Shown one piece after another: positions 54,316-62,728 of a DNA stretch of 64,000 bases. The stretch spans positions 1 through 64,000 of the forward strand of contig QHSX01000039.1 of assembly GCA_003221695.1 (NCBI GenBank). The letters are read 5' to 3'. Numbering within the stretch: position 1 is the stretch's first letter; each line of letters starts with the position of its first letter. The notes beneath the pieces were generated by a model. It ran no database searches. It was given only the letters and a program-made list of their open reading frames with translations, and was not told the origin of the DNA. Made by a program: the position numbers and the translations under genes. This DNA comes from Candidatus Rokuibacteriota bacterium (GTDB taxonomy: Bacteria; Methylomirabilota; Methylomirabilia; Rokubacteriales; CSP1-6).

Positions 54316-55233
54316 TCAGGCGTCCTGGCGTGCAGCGAGGACGTCCTGAGCGATCTGGTCGCGAAGGGCCTCCACGCTCGGGAACTTGCGCTCGTCCCTG
54401 AGACGTCGGAGAAAGGTCAGCCGAATCCGGCGGCCATAGAGATCCCCCGAGAAATCGAGGAGATGGGCCTCCACCGCGAGCTCTGTCTCACCGAAGGTCG
54501 GCCGGACGCCCACGTTGATGACCGCCTGGTAGCGCGTGTCCTCCACATCCACCCGGCAGGTGTAGACCCCTGGGGGCAGGAGGAGCGGACGCGCCGTCTT
54601 GACGTTCGCCGTGGGGAAGCCGAGGGCCCGGCCGCGACCCGCGCCGCGCACGACCTCACCCTGGATCGAGTAGGCGCGCCCGAGCAGCCGCACCGCCTTC
54701 GGGAGATCTCCACGCTGGAGCGCGCTCCTGATCTCAGACGAGGACACGGGGACACCGTCGACGGTCATCGGGGCAACCGTGTGCGCCCGGAATCCAAAGT
54801 CCCGCCCGAGCCGCTCGAGTAGCGCGGCGTCGCCGCGGGCGCCGTGGCCGAAGCGATGGTTGAAGCCGACGACGATGTCCCGCGCCCGCAGCGTCCCCAC
54901 GAGCACGCGGCTGACGAACTCCTCCGCCTGGACCGCGGCGACGGCGCGGGTGAACACGACGACCAGGGTCGTGTCGATCCCGGTCTCGGCGATCAGCTCG
55001 AGCCGCTCCTCGAGAGTCGTAATTGGGGCGGGCGAGCGCTCGGGCTGCAGCACCTCGAGCGGGTGGGGATCGAAGGTACACGCGAGGGCCTGGAGGCCGT
55101 TACGTCGCGCCTGCGCCACGGCCGTCCCGAGGATCGCGCGATGGCCCAGGTGGACGCCGTCGAACGCGCCGAGCGCGACGGCGCTCGGGGCCGCGTCAGG
55201 CGGGTAGGATTCGAGTCCCCGGACGATCCGCAT
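54316..55233 (-). CDS. ribF: bifunctional riboflavin kinase/FAD synthetase RibF
   Basis: A 305-residue enzyme making FMN and FAD. The N-terminal adenylyltransferase domain has LGAFDGVHLGHRAIL and VVGFNHRFGHGARGD, and the C-terminal kinase domain has RALGFPTANVKT and INVGVRPTFGE. ATG 55233 lies 38 bases inside the end of truB, so expression is probably coupled. Confidence 0.95.
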   Translation of the reverse strand: MRIVRGLESYPPDAAPSAVALGAFDGVHLGHRAILGTAVAQARRNGLQALACTFDPHPLEVLQPERSPAPITTLEERLELIAETGIDTTLVVVFTRAVAAVQAEEFVSRVLVGTLRARDIVVGFNHRFGHGARGDAALLERLGRDFGFRAHTVAPMTVDGVPVSSSEIRSALQRGDLPKAVRLLGRAYSIQGEVVRGAGRGRALGFPTANVKTARPLLLPPGVYTCRVDVEDTRYQAVINVGVRPTFGETELAVEAHLLDFSGDLYGRRIRLTFLRRLRDERKFPSVEALRDQIAQDVLAARQDA

Positions 55234-56131
55234 GGAGGATTCGGACGGGTTTCACCTGGCGTCCATCCGCCGTGATGGCACCGACGCCGATCAGCGCGCC
55301 GGTGACGTCGTGGACGCGGACGGAAGAGCCGTCCCCGCCGCGCGCGGGCCCGGGGACCTCGACGGCCTGGCCGTGCACGAACGCGACGGCCGCCCGCTCG
55401 TCGAGGGGGACCGAGCGCCAGCCCGCCAGCGCCGACTCCGGCCGCGTGACGCGTGACCAGAGCGCGGACGGGTCGGCGCTGACCACGTCGGCCCAGGGGA
55501 CCGCGTTGGCAAGGCTGAAGGGGCCGACACGACTCCGGACGAGCCACTCGACGGCGCCACCGTAGCCGAGCGCCGCCCCGAGGTCGGCGGCGAGCACGCG
55601 TACGTAGGTGCCCTTGCCGCAGACGACACGGAGGGCGGCTCGCGGAGGAGCGACCTGTTCGACCGCGATCGAATGGACGACGACCTCCCGGGGCGCGCGG
55701 TCGACCTCGATCCCCTCGCGCGCCAGCTCGTAGAGCCGGCGCCCTTCGTGGTGAACCGCCGAGTACATGGGCGGGACCTGCTTGATCCGGCCGACGAACG
55801 GCCGGCTCGCCTCCTCGAGCTCGCGTCGCTCGAGCCGGGAGACCATGACCTCCGAGAGGACGCGCCCTCCGACATCGTGGGTGTCGGTCGTGAGCCCGAA
55901 GCGGACCATCGCGACGTACTCCTTGTCGTGGTCCATGAGGTACGGCGTGAGCTTGGTGGCCTCGCCGATCAGGATCGGCAGGACGCCCGTCGCGGCAGGG
56001 TCGAGCGTACCGGCATGGCCGACCCGGCGGACGCCGAGTCGCCGGCGGAGGAGCGCGACGACGTCGAACGACGTCACCCCCGAGCCCTTGTTGACGACGA
56101 GCACGCCCGAGCCGCCGACCCTGACGCTCAC
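55196..56131 (-). CDS. truB: tRNA pseudouridine-55 synthase TruB
   Basis: A 311-residue pseudouridine synthase for tRNA position 55. VNKGSGVTSFDVV, then the catalytic Asp in RVGHAGTLDPAATGVLPI, and IKQVPPMYSAVHHEGRRLYELAREG are diagnostic. A PUA-like C-terminal domain follows. GTG 56131 is in a GTGA overlap with the DHH phosphoesterase gene. Its 3' end extends 38 bases into ribF, longer than most overlaps here. Confidence 0.95.
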   Translation of the reverse strand: MSVRVGGSGVLVVNKGSGVTSFDVVALLRRRLGVRRVGHAGTLDPAATGVLPILIGEATKLTPYLMDHDKEYVAMVRFGLTTDTHDVGGRVLSEVMVSRLERRELEEASRPFVGRIKQVPPMYSAVHHEGRRLYELAREGIEVDRAPREVVVHSIAVEQVAPPRAALRVVCGKGTYVRVLAADLGAALGYGGAVEWLVRSRVGPFSLANAVPWADVVSADPSALWSRVTRPESALAGWRSVPLDERAAVAFVHGQAVEVPGPARGGDGSSVRVHDVTGALIGVGAITADGRQVKPVRILHADRPGTRILPA

Positions 56132-57141
56132 CTCGCCAGTCCCCCGGTCCCGGGCGCGGCGGCGAGCGCGGCGCGGGCCGCCGCGAGCACGACCCGCGTC
56201 GCCTCGGCCAGCGGCTTCGCGAGCGTGCATCCGGCCGCGTTCGGATGGCCGCCGCCCCCGAACTCGGCCGCGATCCGCTGCACGTCCACGTCGCCTTTGC
56301 CCCGGAGACTCACCTTCACCTGGCCGTCACGCTCGCGGAAGAGGCACGCAACGCGGACCGTCGCCACCGAGCGCGGATAATTGACGAGTTCCTCGGACTC
56401 GATGACCTTCTCCGGCATCGACCCCGCCGGGAGGATCAGCCACGCGAGGCGGCCGTCGTCGCTCACCTCGACGCGCGTGAGCGCCTCGCCGAGCCACCGG
56501 AGCGCGTCGGGGGCACGACGCTCGTAGAGGCACTCCGAGACGAACGCAGGGTCCGCGCCCGCCTGGACGAGTGCCGCCGCCGTCCGGAACGTCCGCGGCG
56601 TCACGTTCGAGTAGCGGAAGGAGCCCGTGTCCGTATGCACCGCAGTGAACAGATTGGTGGCGATCGAGGGCGTCAGCGGGGCGCCGAGCGCCACGAGCAG
56701 CTCGTAGACGATCTCACCCGTGGCCGCGGCGGACACGTCGATCCAGTTCACGTCGCCGTAGTGCCGGTTGTCTGGATGGTGGTCGATGTTCACGACGGTG
56801 GCCGCCGTCCGGCGCGCCTGGTCGATGAGTCCCTCGGTGCGGGCCGGATTCGGGCAGTCCGTCAGCACGGCGACGTCGAACCTCCCGTCGAGCGCGTGAA
56901 GGCGTCGGTATCGCTCGACGCCAGGCAAGAACGCGAGCCCAGCCGGCGCCGGATGCGGGCCCCCGTAGGTCACGCGCCAGCCGCGCGCCTCCAGTGCCAG
57001 ACCGAGCGCCAGCAGCGTCCCCAGCACGTCGGCGTCGGGGTGGACGTGGCCGAGCATGAGGGCGTGGCCCCCCGAAGAGCCGAACGGGGCCAACACGGCC
57101 TCGGAGGGCGCGGGATCGGTCAGGGTGATGGCGCCGCTCAC
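56128..57141 (-). CDS. DHH/DHHA1 phosphoesterase (NrnA-like nanoRNase/pAp phosphatase)
   Basis: A 337-residue manganese phosphoesterase. Motif I HVHPDADVLGT, DCPN, the DHH motif NIDHHPDN, and the DHHA1 signature GGGGHPNAAG are present. NrnA proteins degrade very short RNAs and 3'-phosphoadenosine-5'-phosphate; location between rbfA and truB is the conserved site for this gene. GTG 57141 overlaps the rbfA stop. Confidence 0.9.
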   Translation of the reverse strand: MSGAITLTDPAPSEAVLAPFGSSGGHALMLGHVHPDADVLGTLLALGLALEARGWRVTYGGPHPAPAGLAFLPGVERYRRLHALDGRFDVAVLTDCPNPARTEGLIDQARRTAATVVNIDHHPDNRHYGDVNWIDVSAAATGEIVYELLVALGAPLTPSIATNLFTAVHTDTGSFRYSNVTPRTFRTAAALVQAGADPAFVSECLYERRAPDALRWLGEALTRVEVSDDGRLAWLILPAGSMPEKVIESEELVNYPRSVATVRVACLFRERDGQVKVSLRGKGDVDVQRIAAEFGGGGHPNAAGCTLAKPLAEATRVVLAAARAALAAAPGTGGLAR

Positions 57142-57491
57142 GACGTCGCGTCGTCGTTGAGCCGCCGCAGCAGAGCCTGGATCCGCGCGGCGTGCTCCAT
57201 CGAGCGGTCCGCCCGGAAGTCGATCTCCGGCGTGACGCGGAGGTCGAGGTGGTGGCGCAGCCACTGGCGGACGAAGCCCCGGGCGCTCCCGAGGGCAGCC
57301 AGCGACGCCGCCCACTGGGCCTCGTCGCCGAGCACCGAGACGAAGACCTTCGCCACGCGCAGGTCCTTCGAGGTCTCGACCTCGGTCACGGTGACGAAGC
57401 CGAGCCGGGGGTCCTTGAGCTCCCGCTGAAGGAGGGTCGAGACCTCCTCCTTGATGAGCTGGTTCACGCGGTCGAGCCGTTTGCTCTGCAT
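57138..57491 (-). CDS. rbfA: 30S ribosome-binding factor RbfA
   Basis: A 117-residue cold-adaptation and 30S maturation factor with a KH-like fold. RLDRVNQLIKEEVSTLLQRELKDPRLGFVTVTEVETSKDLRVAKVFVSV is the family pattern. ATG 57491 shares a base with the DUF503 stop (TGATG). Confidence 0.95.
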   Translation of the reverse strand: MQSKRLDRVNQLIKEEVSTLLQRELKDPRLGFVTVTEVETSKDLRVAKVFVSVLGDEAQWAASLAALGSARGFVRQWLRHHLDLRVTPEIDFRADRSMEHAARIQALLRRLNDDATS

Positions 57492-57781
57492 CAGAGGATC
57501 TCCACGAACGTCTCGAGGACGCGCCCGTCCACGTTGTCCTCGATGAAGTCCATCGCCTTGGAGACCACTTCATTGGCGTGTCGCGCGTCGGCCGAAACGT
57601 AGGCGACCGCGAGGGTGGCGCGCTGCCAGACGTCCTGGTGATCGACCTCCGCCACCGACACCTCGAAGCGCGCGCGCACCCTCTCCTTGAGACCCTTCAG
57701 GACGTGCCGCTTGGCCTTCAGCGAGCCGACCTCGGGTAGATGGAGCTCGACCATCCCCAGCGCGACACGCGCCGTCGCCAC
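57491..57781 (-). CDS. DUF503 (YlxP-like) protein
   Basis: A 96-residue protein of the YlxP/DUF503 family found between infB and rbfA in many bacteria. VALGMVELHLPEVGSLKAKRHVLKGLKERVRARF and VAEVDHQDVWQRATLAVAYVS are typical. A role in ribosome or RNA metabolism is suspected only from position. GTG 57781 has GGAGGG 4 bases upstream. Confidence 0.88.
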   Translation of the reverse strand: MATARVALGMVELHLPEVGSLKAKRHVLKGLKERVRARFEVSVAEVDHQDVWQRATLAVAYVSADARHANEVVSKAMDFIEDNVDGRVLETFVEIL

Positions 57782-57807
57782 GGTTCCCTCCGGCGCGAAC
57801 GCCTGCT

Positions 57808-60288
57808 CTAGAGCGTGCGCGCGACTTCCTCGACCGTGTACACCTCGAGAACGTCGCCCGGCTGGATCCCCGTCACACCGTCGACGCCGATGCCGCACTC
57901 GAGCCCGGCGAGCACCTCGCGGGCGTCGTCCTTGAACCGCTTCAGCGAGCCGACCGTGCCCTCGCCCACGACCTCGTCGCCACGCCGCACGCGTACCTTC
58001 GCGTTGCGGACGATCTTGCCCTCCGCCACGAGCGAGCCGCACACCGGGCCGAGCTTGGAAATGACGAAGATCTGGCGCACCTGCGCCCGACCGAGCGTCG
58101 TCTCGCGGATCTCGGGTGCGAGCATGCCGGCCAGGGCGGCCCGCAGATCGTCGATCGCGTCGTAGATGACGTTGTAGCTGCGGATGTCGACGCCGTTCGC
58201 CTGCGCCTGGGATGCCGCCTTGGTCTCTGGCTTGACGTTGAACCCGATCACGATCGCGTTCGACGCCGAGGCAAGCATGACGTCGCTCTCGTTGATCGCG
58301 CCCACCGAGCTGTGGATGACTTTCAGCTTGACCTCCTCGGTCGACAGCCGCTCGAGCGCGTCGGCCAGCGCCTCCACCGAGCCCTGCACGTCGGCCTTGA
58401 GGATGAGCCGGAGCTCCTTCACCTCGCCCGACTGGATCTGCTTCTGGAGCCCCTCGAGCGTGATCCGTGTCGCGGTCTTGCCCTTGAGCTTGTCGCGATC
58501 CTGGCGCATGGTCGCGACCTGCCGCGCCTTCCGCTCGTCGGACACCGCGACGAGGACGTCGCCCGCGGCGGGAACGCCGCTGAGCCCGAGGATCTCGACG
58601 GGGTCGGACGGGCCGGCGCTCTTGACCTTCTTCCCGCTCGGGTCGCTCAACGCTCGGATCCGGCCCGAGTGGGCTCCGACGACGACCGCGTCTCCCTCCT
58701 TCAGCGTGCCGTTCTGGATCAGCACGGTCGCGACAGGGCCGCGCCCGCGGTCCAACCGGCTCTCGATGATCACGCCCCGGGCGGCACGGTTCGGATTGGC
58801 CTTGAGCTCGAGGATCTCGGACTGGAGGGCGGTCATCTCGAGGAGTTGGTCGATGCCCGTCCCCTTCTTCGCCGACGTCGGAACGTAAATCGTCTGCCCA
58901 CCCCACTCCTCCGGGATCAAGCCCTGGTTGGCGAGCTCGCGCTTGACGCGCTCAGCGTCGGCCTCGGGCTTGTCGATCTTGTTCACGGCGACGATGATCG
59001 GCACGTTCGCCGCGCGCGCGTGATTGATCGCTTCGATGGTCTGCGGCATGACGCCGTCGTCGGCGGCCACCACGAGGATAACGATGTCCGTGGCCTGGGC
59101 GCCGCGCGCGCGCATCGCCGTGAACGCCTCGTGGCCCGGCGTGTCCAGGAACGAGACCTTGCCGTGCCGGGTCTCGACCTGGTAGGCCCCGATGTGCTGT
59201 GTGATCCCGCCGAACTCCTTCTCGGCGACCTTCGATTTACGGACCGCGTCGAGGAGCGAGGTCTTGCCGTGGTCGACATGGCCCATGACCGTGACGACGG
59301 GCGGGCGGAGCTTGAGCTGCGCCGGGTCGAGGTCCTCCTCGTCGACGACCTCGCCCTCTACGGACCGGACCTCGAGATCCACGTTGAACTTGTCGGCGAC
59401 GAGTTTCGCGGCCGTCGGATCGAGCAACTCGTTGACCGTCGCCATGACGCCGAGCTCGAGCAACGCCTTGATCACCTCGCCCGACTTCCGCCGCATCTTC
59501 TCGGCGAGCTCGCCCACCGTGACGGACTCGGGTACCCGGACCAACTCACGCTTGACCTCGGCCGGCGGTGCGGGCGGCGTCTCGACGGCGGCGGCCGCAG
59601 CCGGACGGGCCGCTGCAGGCGCCGCGGGCTGGGCCGGGCGCGACGGCGCGGCGGGTGGAGCGGGCCGCAGCACCGTGGTCACGCGCGGCGGCGCGAACGG
59701 CGGCGTCGGCTGACGGGTCGGGCGTGCAGGCGCCGGCGTCGGCCGCTCGATCGGACGGAACGGGACGATCTTCGGCTCGGGCTTCTTGGTGGGCACGCCC
59801 GGCACCGCCGGAGCGGCCGCCGCCGGCTTCGCCGCGGCTGGCGGCGCCTCGGGCGCGAGGGTCACCACGCTCGGCTCCGGAGCGATCTCGGATTCGCGCT
59901 TGGCGACGAGCGGAGGCTCGGCCACGATCTCCGGCACAGGCTTCGGCTTGACGATCGTCGCCGCGGGCTTGACTTCCGCGGGCGGCTCCTCGAGCGTAAC
60001 TTCGGCAGCCTTCTTTGACCGCGTCGGCGCCTTCTTCTTGATCGGCGCGCCGTCGGTCGCCGCGGCCTCCGTCGGGTCCTTCGGCCTCACGGCGCGCTTG
60101 GGCTTCGGCTCCTCGGGTAACTCTCGACCACGCCCGAGCTTGACGCGCAGCGCGTTCGCGAGCGTCGTGTCGAGAGGGCTCATGGCGCGTAGCCCCTTGT
60201 GTCCCATCTCCTCGGCGGCGACCATGAGTTCCTTGCTGGTCACGCCGAGCTCCTTCGCGAGCTCCATCAGCTTCACCTTTGCCGCCAC
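57808..60288 (-). CDS. infB: translation initiation factor IF-2
   Basis: An 826-residue IF-2. A short N-terminal IF2_N domain ([22 protein letters not shown]) is followed by a long Pro/Ala/Lys-rich disordered linker (about 50-245) and a second IF2_N-like helix region ([26 protein letters not shown]). The GTPase domain follows ([25 protein letters not shown]), then the fMet-tRNA-binding C-terminal domains. GTG 60288 has a GAGGGGG ribosome site. The gap to ylxR upstream is filled with tandem hairpin repeats. Confidence 0.97.
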   Translation of the reverse strand: MAAKVKLMELAKELGVTSKELMVAAEEMGHKGLRAMSPLDTTLANALRVKLGRGRELPEEPKPKRAVRPKDPTEAAATDGAPIKKKAPTRSKKAAEVTLEEPPAEVKPAATIVKPKPVPEIVAEPPLVAKRESEIAPEPSVVTLAPEAPPAAAKPAAAAPAVPGVPTKKPEPKIVPFRPIERPTPAPARPTRQPTPPFAPPRVTTVLRPAPPAAPSRPAQPAAPAAARPAAAAAVETPPAPPAEVKRELVRVPESVTVGELAEKMRRKSGEVIKALLELGVMATVNELLDPTAAKLVADKFNVDLEVRSVEGEVVDEEDLDPAQLKLRPPVVTVMGHVDHGKTSLLDAVRKSKVAEKEFGGITQHIGAYQVETRHGKVSFLDTPGHEAFTAMRARGAQATDIVILVVAADDGVMPQTIEAINHARAANVPIIVAVNKIDKPEADAERVKRELANQGLIPEEWGGQTIYVPTSAKKGTGIDQLLEMTALQSEILELKANPNRAARGVIIESRLDRGRGPVATVLIQNGTLKEGDAVVVGAHSGRIRALSDPSGKKVKSAGPSDPVEILGLSGVPAAGDVLVAVSDERKARQVATMRQDRDKLKGKTATRITLEGLQKQIQSGEVKELRLILKADVQGSVEALADALERLSTEEVKLKVIHSSVGAINESDVMLASASNAIVIGFNVKPETKAASQAQANGVDIRSYNVIYDAIDDLRAALAGMLAPEIRETTLGRAQVRQIFVISKLGPVCGSLVAEGKIVRNAKVRVRRGDEVVGEGTVGSLKRFKDDAREVLAGLECGIGVDGVTGIQPGDVLEVYTVEEVARTL

Positions 60289-60329
60289 AGCCCCCTCACC
60301 TCCTCCGAAACGTGTTCCGCACGGCCCGG

Positions 60330-60568
60330 TTCACAGGCTCGCCTCGCACGGTGGGGCCCCGATCACAGGCTCGCCTTGCCTCCGGCTACGGCTCGCACTG
60401 CGACCCCACGACGTGCTACGGCTCGCACGACCGGGTCTCATAGGCTCACCTCGCACGGTGGGGCCCCAACCCCACGACGTGCTACGGCTCGCACGACCGG
60501 GTCTCATAGGCTCACCTCGCACGGTGGGGCCCCAACCCCACGACGTGCTACGGCTCGCACGACCACCG
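60330..60568. repeat. tandem hairpin repeats between ylxR and infB
   Basis: Two identical 66-bp units (60437-60502 and 60503-60568). A third, diverged unit (60330-60436) carries an extra 42-base related segment nested in it. Each unit contains a hairpin (TGGGG/CCCCA stem) and a second short stem (CGTGC/GCACG). Unit 60503-60568 encodes the YlxR C-terminus and its stop. Related copies lie at 41932-41990 and 50329-50380. Confidence 0.85.
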
Positions 60569-60800
60569 CGAGCTCCGCGCTCGCTTCACAGGGTCTCCTG
60601 AACGCATGGGTGAGCCGTGCACGCGAGAGCGCGCGCGCGAGGCACGGGTCGTCCGGGCACACCCAGGCGCCGCGACCTCCGACGACGCCGCGCGAGTCCG
60701 TGACCACGACGCCGTCGCGCCCTCGCACGAGCCGCACGAGCGTCTGCTTCGGCCGCGCGCGCCGACACCCGAGACACGTGCGACGAGGCTCGCGCTTCAT
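60504..60800 (-). CDS. ylxR: YlxR-family RNA-binding protein
   Basis: A 98-residue protein. The first about 65 residues are the YlxR/DUF448 core ([39 protein letters not shown]). The remaining about 33, including [20 protein letters not shown], come from an inserted repeat and do not belong to the family. ATG 60800 overlaps the nusA stop (ATGA). YlxR may regulate nearby RNA-metabolism genes; evidence in other bacteria is limited. Confidence 0.88.
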   Translation of the reverse strand: MKREPRRTCLGCRRARPKQTLVRLVRGRDGVVVTDSRGVVGGRGAWVCPDDPCLARALSRARLTHAFRRPCEASAELAVVVRAVARRGVGAPPCEVSL

Positions 60801-62125
60801 GCGGGCGCCTCCGTTTCCTCGGAGGCTCCGCTCGGCTCGGGCGCGGGGGTGTGCGCCGCCACCCACTCGACGGCCGCGGCGTGGATCGCGTCGGCGTGGC
60901 CGCCGACCTCCGGGACGAGCCCGAGTTTTCCCGGTCCAGCCTTCACGATCGCCGCGGGCGAACCGAGCCCCGCGGCGACGAGCGGCTCGACGAGCTCCGG
61001 GCTCACCCCGGGGAGCGCCATGAGCGCCGCGCGGTCCACCGGCGGCAGGCCCTCGCCCGCCGCCCGCTCGGCCTCGACCTCCGACTCGCTCTTGATGTCG
61101 ATGCGCATCCCCGTGAGCTTGGCGGCGAGCCGCGCGTTCTGGCCTTTCTTGCCGATCGCCAGCGAGAGCTGGTTATCGGGAACGATGACGAGCGCCGACG
61201 GCTGACCGTCGGGTTCGCTCGGCTCCGCGATCACGACGGACGACACCTTCGCCGGCGACAGCGCGCGTGCAACGAACGTCGCCGGGTCGTGCGACCACTC
61301 GATGATGTCGATCTTCTCGCCCCGCAGCTCGCGGCTGATCACCTGGATGCGCGTGCCGCGCAACCCGACGCAGGCACCGATGGGATCGACGTCCCGCTTG
61401 GTCGACGCGACCGCCACCTTGGCACGCTCGCCCGCCTCGCGCGCCGTGGCCTTCACGACGACGATCCCCTCCTGGATCTCGGGGATCTCCGTCTCGAAGA
61501 GCCGGGCGAGGTAACCCGGATGGGTCCGCGAAAGCGAGATCTGCGGGCCCTTGGCCGTGCGCCGCACTTCGAGGACGTAGGCGCGGATGCGATCGCCCGG
61601 GTTGTAGCGCTCGCCCGGGATCTGCTCCCGCTCGGGCAGAATCGCCTCGGCCTTGCCGATCTCGAGAATCACGTTGCGCTTCTCGATCCTGTGCACGACC
61701 CCGCGGAGGATCTGGCCCTCCTTGCCCGCGAACTCTGAGTAGATGCCCTCACGTTCCGCGTCCCGGACCTTCTGTAGGATGACTTGCTTGGCCGTCTGGG
61801 CCGCGATCCGGCCGAACTCCTGCGGCGGCCGCTCCTGCTCCAGCTCGAGCTCGTCGCCGAGCTCGGCCTCCTTGTTCAGCGCCTTGGCGTCGGCCAGGCT
61901 GATCTCGAGCTTGTCGTCGGTCACCTCCTCGACGACCTTCTTCCGGCAGTAGACGCGCAGGTCGCCGCTCTTGCGGTCGATGTGCATGCGCACATTGTCG
62001 GCCGGCCCGAGGGTCTTCCGGGAGGCCGAGAGCAGGGCAGACTCCAGCGCCTCGAAGAGAATCTCCTTGTCGATCCCCTTCTCGCGCCCGATCTGCTCGA
62101 TGACGTTGATCAGTTCCCGGTTCAT
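60797..62125 (-). CDS. nusA: transcription termination/antitermination factor NusA
   Basis: A 442-residue NusA with an N-terminal RNA polymerase-binding domain ([31 protein letters not shown]), S1 ([21 protein letters not shown]), KH1 ([21 protein letters not shown]) and KH2 ([23 protein letters not shown]). A single C-terminal helix-hairpin-helix region follows ([20 protein letters not shown]) and an acidic tail. ATG 62125 fits the family; TTG 62137 is possible. Confidence 0.96.
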   Translation of the reverse strand: MNRELINVIEQIGREKGIDKEILFEALESALLSASRKTLGPADNVRMHIDRKSGDLRVYCRKKVVEEVTDDKLEISLADAKALNKEAELGDELELEQERPPQEFGRIAAQTAKQVILQKVRDAEREGIYSEFAGKEGQILRGVVHRIEKRNVILEIGKAEAILPEREQIPGERYNPGDRIRAYVLEVRRTAKGPQISLSRTHPGYLARLFETEIPEIQEGIVVVKATAREAGERAKVAVASTKRDVDPIGACVGLRGTRIQVISRELRGEKIDIIEWSHDPATFVARALSPAKVSSVVIAEPSEPDGQPSALVIVPDNQLSLAIGKKGQNARLAAKLTGMRIDIKSESEVEAERAAGEGLPPVDRAALMALPGVSPELVEPLVAAGLGSPAAIVKAGPGKLGLVPEVGGHADAIHAAAVEWVAAHTPAPEPSGASEETEAPA

Positions 62126-62149
62126 CGATTCCAACACCTGCCTGAGATT

Positions 62150-62617
62150 CTACGCCTTGCGCGGCCAGGGGACTTCCGCCTCCAACCGGGCCTTCGTGAC
62201 GCCGGCGCGCGGGAGGTCCACCCGGTCGCCGTCGTCCTCCAGCACGAGCTGGTCCGCCTCCACCGCCACGAGCCGGCCGCGCAACTCACGCCCACCGGCG
62301 AGCCAGCAGCGCACCCGCTTGCCGATCGCCCAGCGGAACTCGCGCTCCTTGCGCAGGACGCGCTCCAGCCCGGGAGAGGACACCTCGAGATCGTAGGAGG
62401 CGTCGATGATCGCGGCCGCGTCGAGCACGTCGCCGATCTCGCGGCTCGCCCGCTCGCAGTCCCCGATCCCGACACCGCCGGACTTGTCGACGAAGAGACG
62501 CAGGACCCCGCGTGGGCGGAGCGGGCGCCACTCGATGTCGACCAGCTCGAGCCCGTGGTCACGCAGCACCGGCATCACGACCTCCTCGATCTGGTCGGCC
62601 TGCACCGCGTCGTCCAT
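62150..62617 (-). CDS. rimP: ribosome maturation factor RimP
   Basis: A 155-residue 30S assembly factor. VVMPVLRDHGLELVDIEW, LRLFVDKSGGVGIGDCERASREIGDVLD and YDLEVSSPGLERVL are diagnostic. ATG 62617 begins only 30 bases after a full intrinsic terminator, which points to attenuation of the rimP-nusA-infB transcript. Confidence 0.95.
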   Translation of the reverse strand: MDDAVQADQIEEVVMPVLRDHGLELVDIEWRPLRPRGVLRLFVDKSGGVGIGDCERASREIGDVLDAAAIIDASYDLEVSSPGLERVLRKEREFRWAIGKRVRCWLAGGRELRGRLVAVEADQLVLEDDGDRVDLPRAGVTKARLEAEVPWPRKA

Positions 62618-62646
62618 GGGGCACTCCCCTTGCCCGTGGCTAAACT

Positions 62647-62673
62647 AAAAAAAGCGGGCAACGCCCACTTTTT
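62647..62673 (-). terminator. intrinsic terminator/attenuator upstream of rimP
   Basis: Read leftward: A5, stem GTGGGC (62668-62663), loop GTT, stem GCCCGC (62659-62654), then T7 (62653-62647). The A and T tracts can extend the stem. It is the only hairpin noted here with a real T-tract. It lies between proS and rimP and directly in the rimP leader. Confidence 0.85.
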
Positions 62674-62677
62674 CAGG

Positions 62678-62706
62678 AATTTAGCACGTATCGAGGGCGC
62701 AGGCAA
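62678..62706 (-). promoter_or_regulatory. candidate promoter of rimP-nusA operon
   Basis: Read leftward: -35 TTGCCT (62706-62701), 17-base spacer, -10 TAAATT (62683-62678), each matching consensus at four of six bases. The predicted start (near 62671) lies just before the terminator hairpin, so every transcript from it would carry the attenuator. Confidence 0.4.
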
Positions 62707-62728
62707 GGCTGCCGAGGTCCGGCCGGCC

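Noticed and set aside
60330-60568. CRISPR-like array
   Set aside because: Repeats are contiguous 66-bp tandem units without unique spacers, and no cas genes are present.
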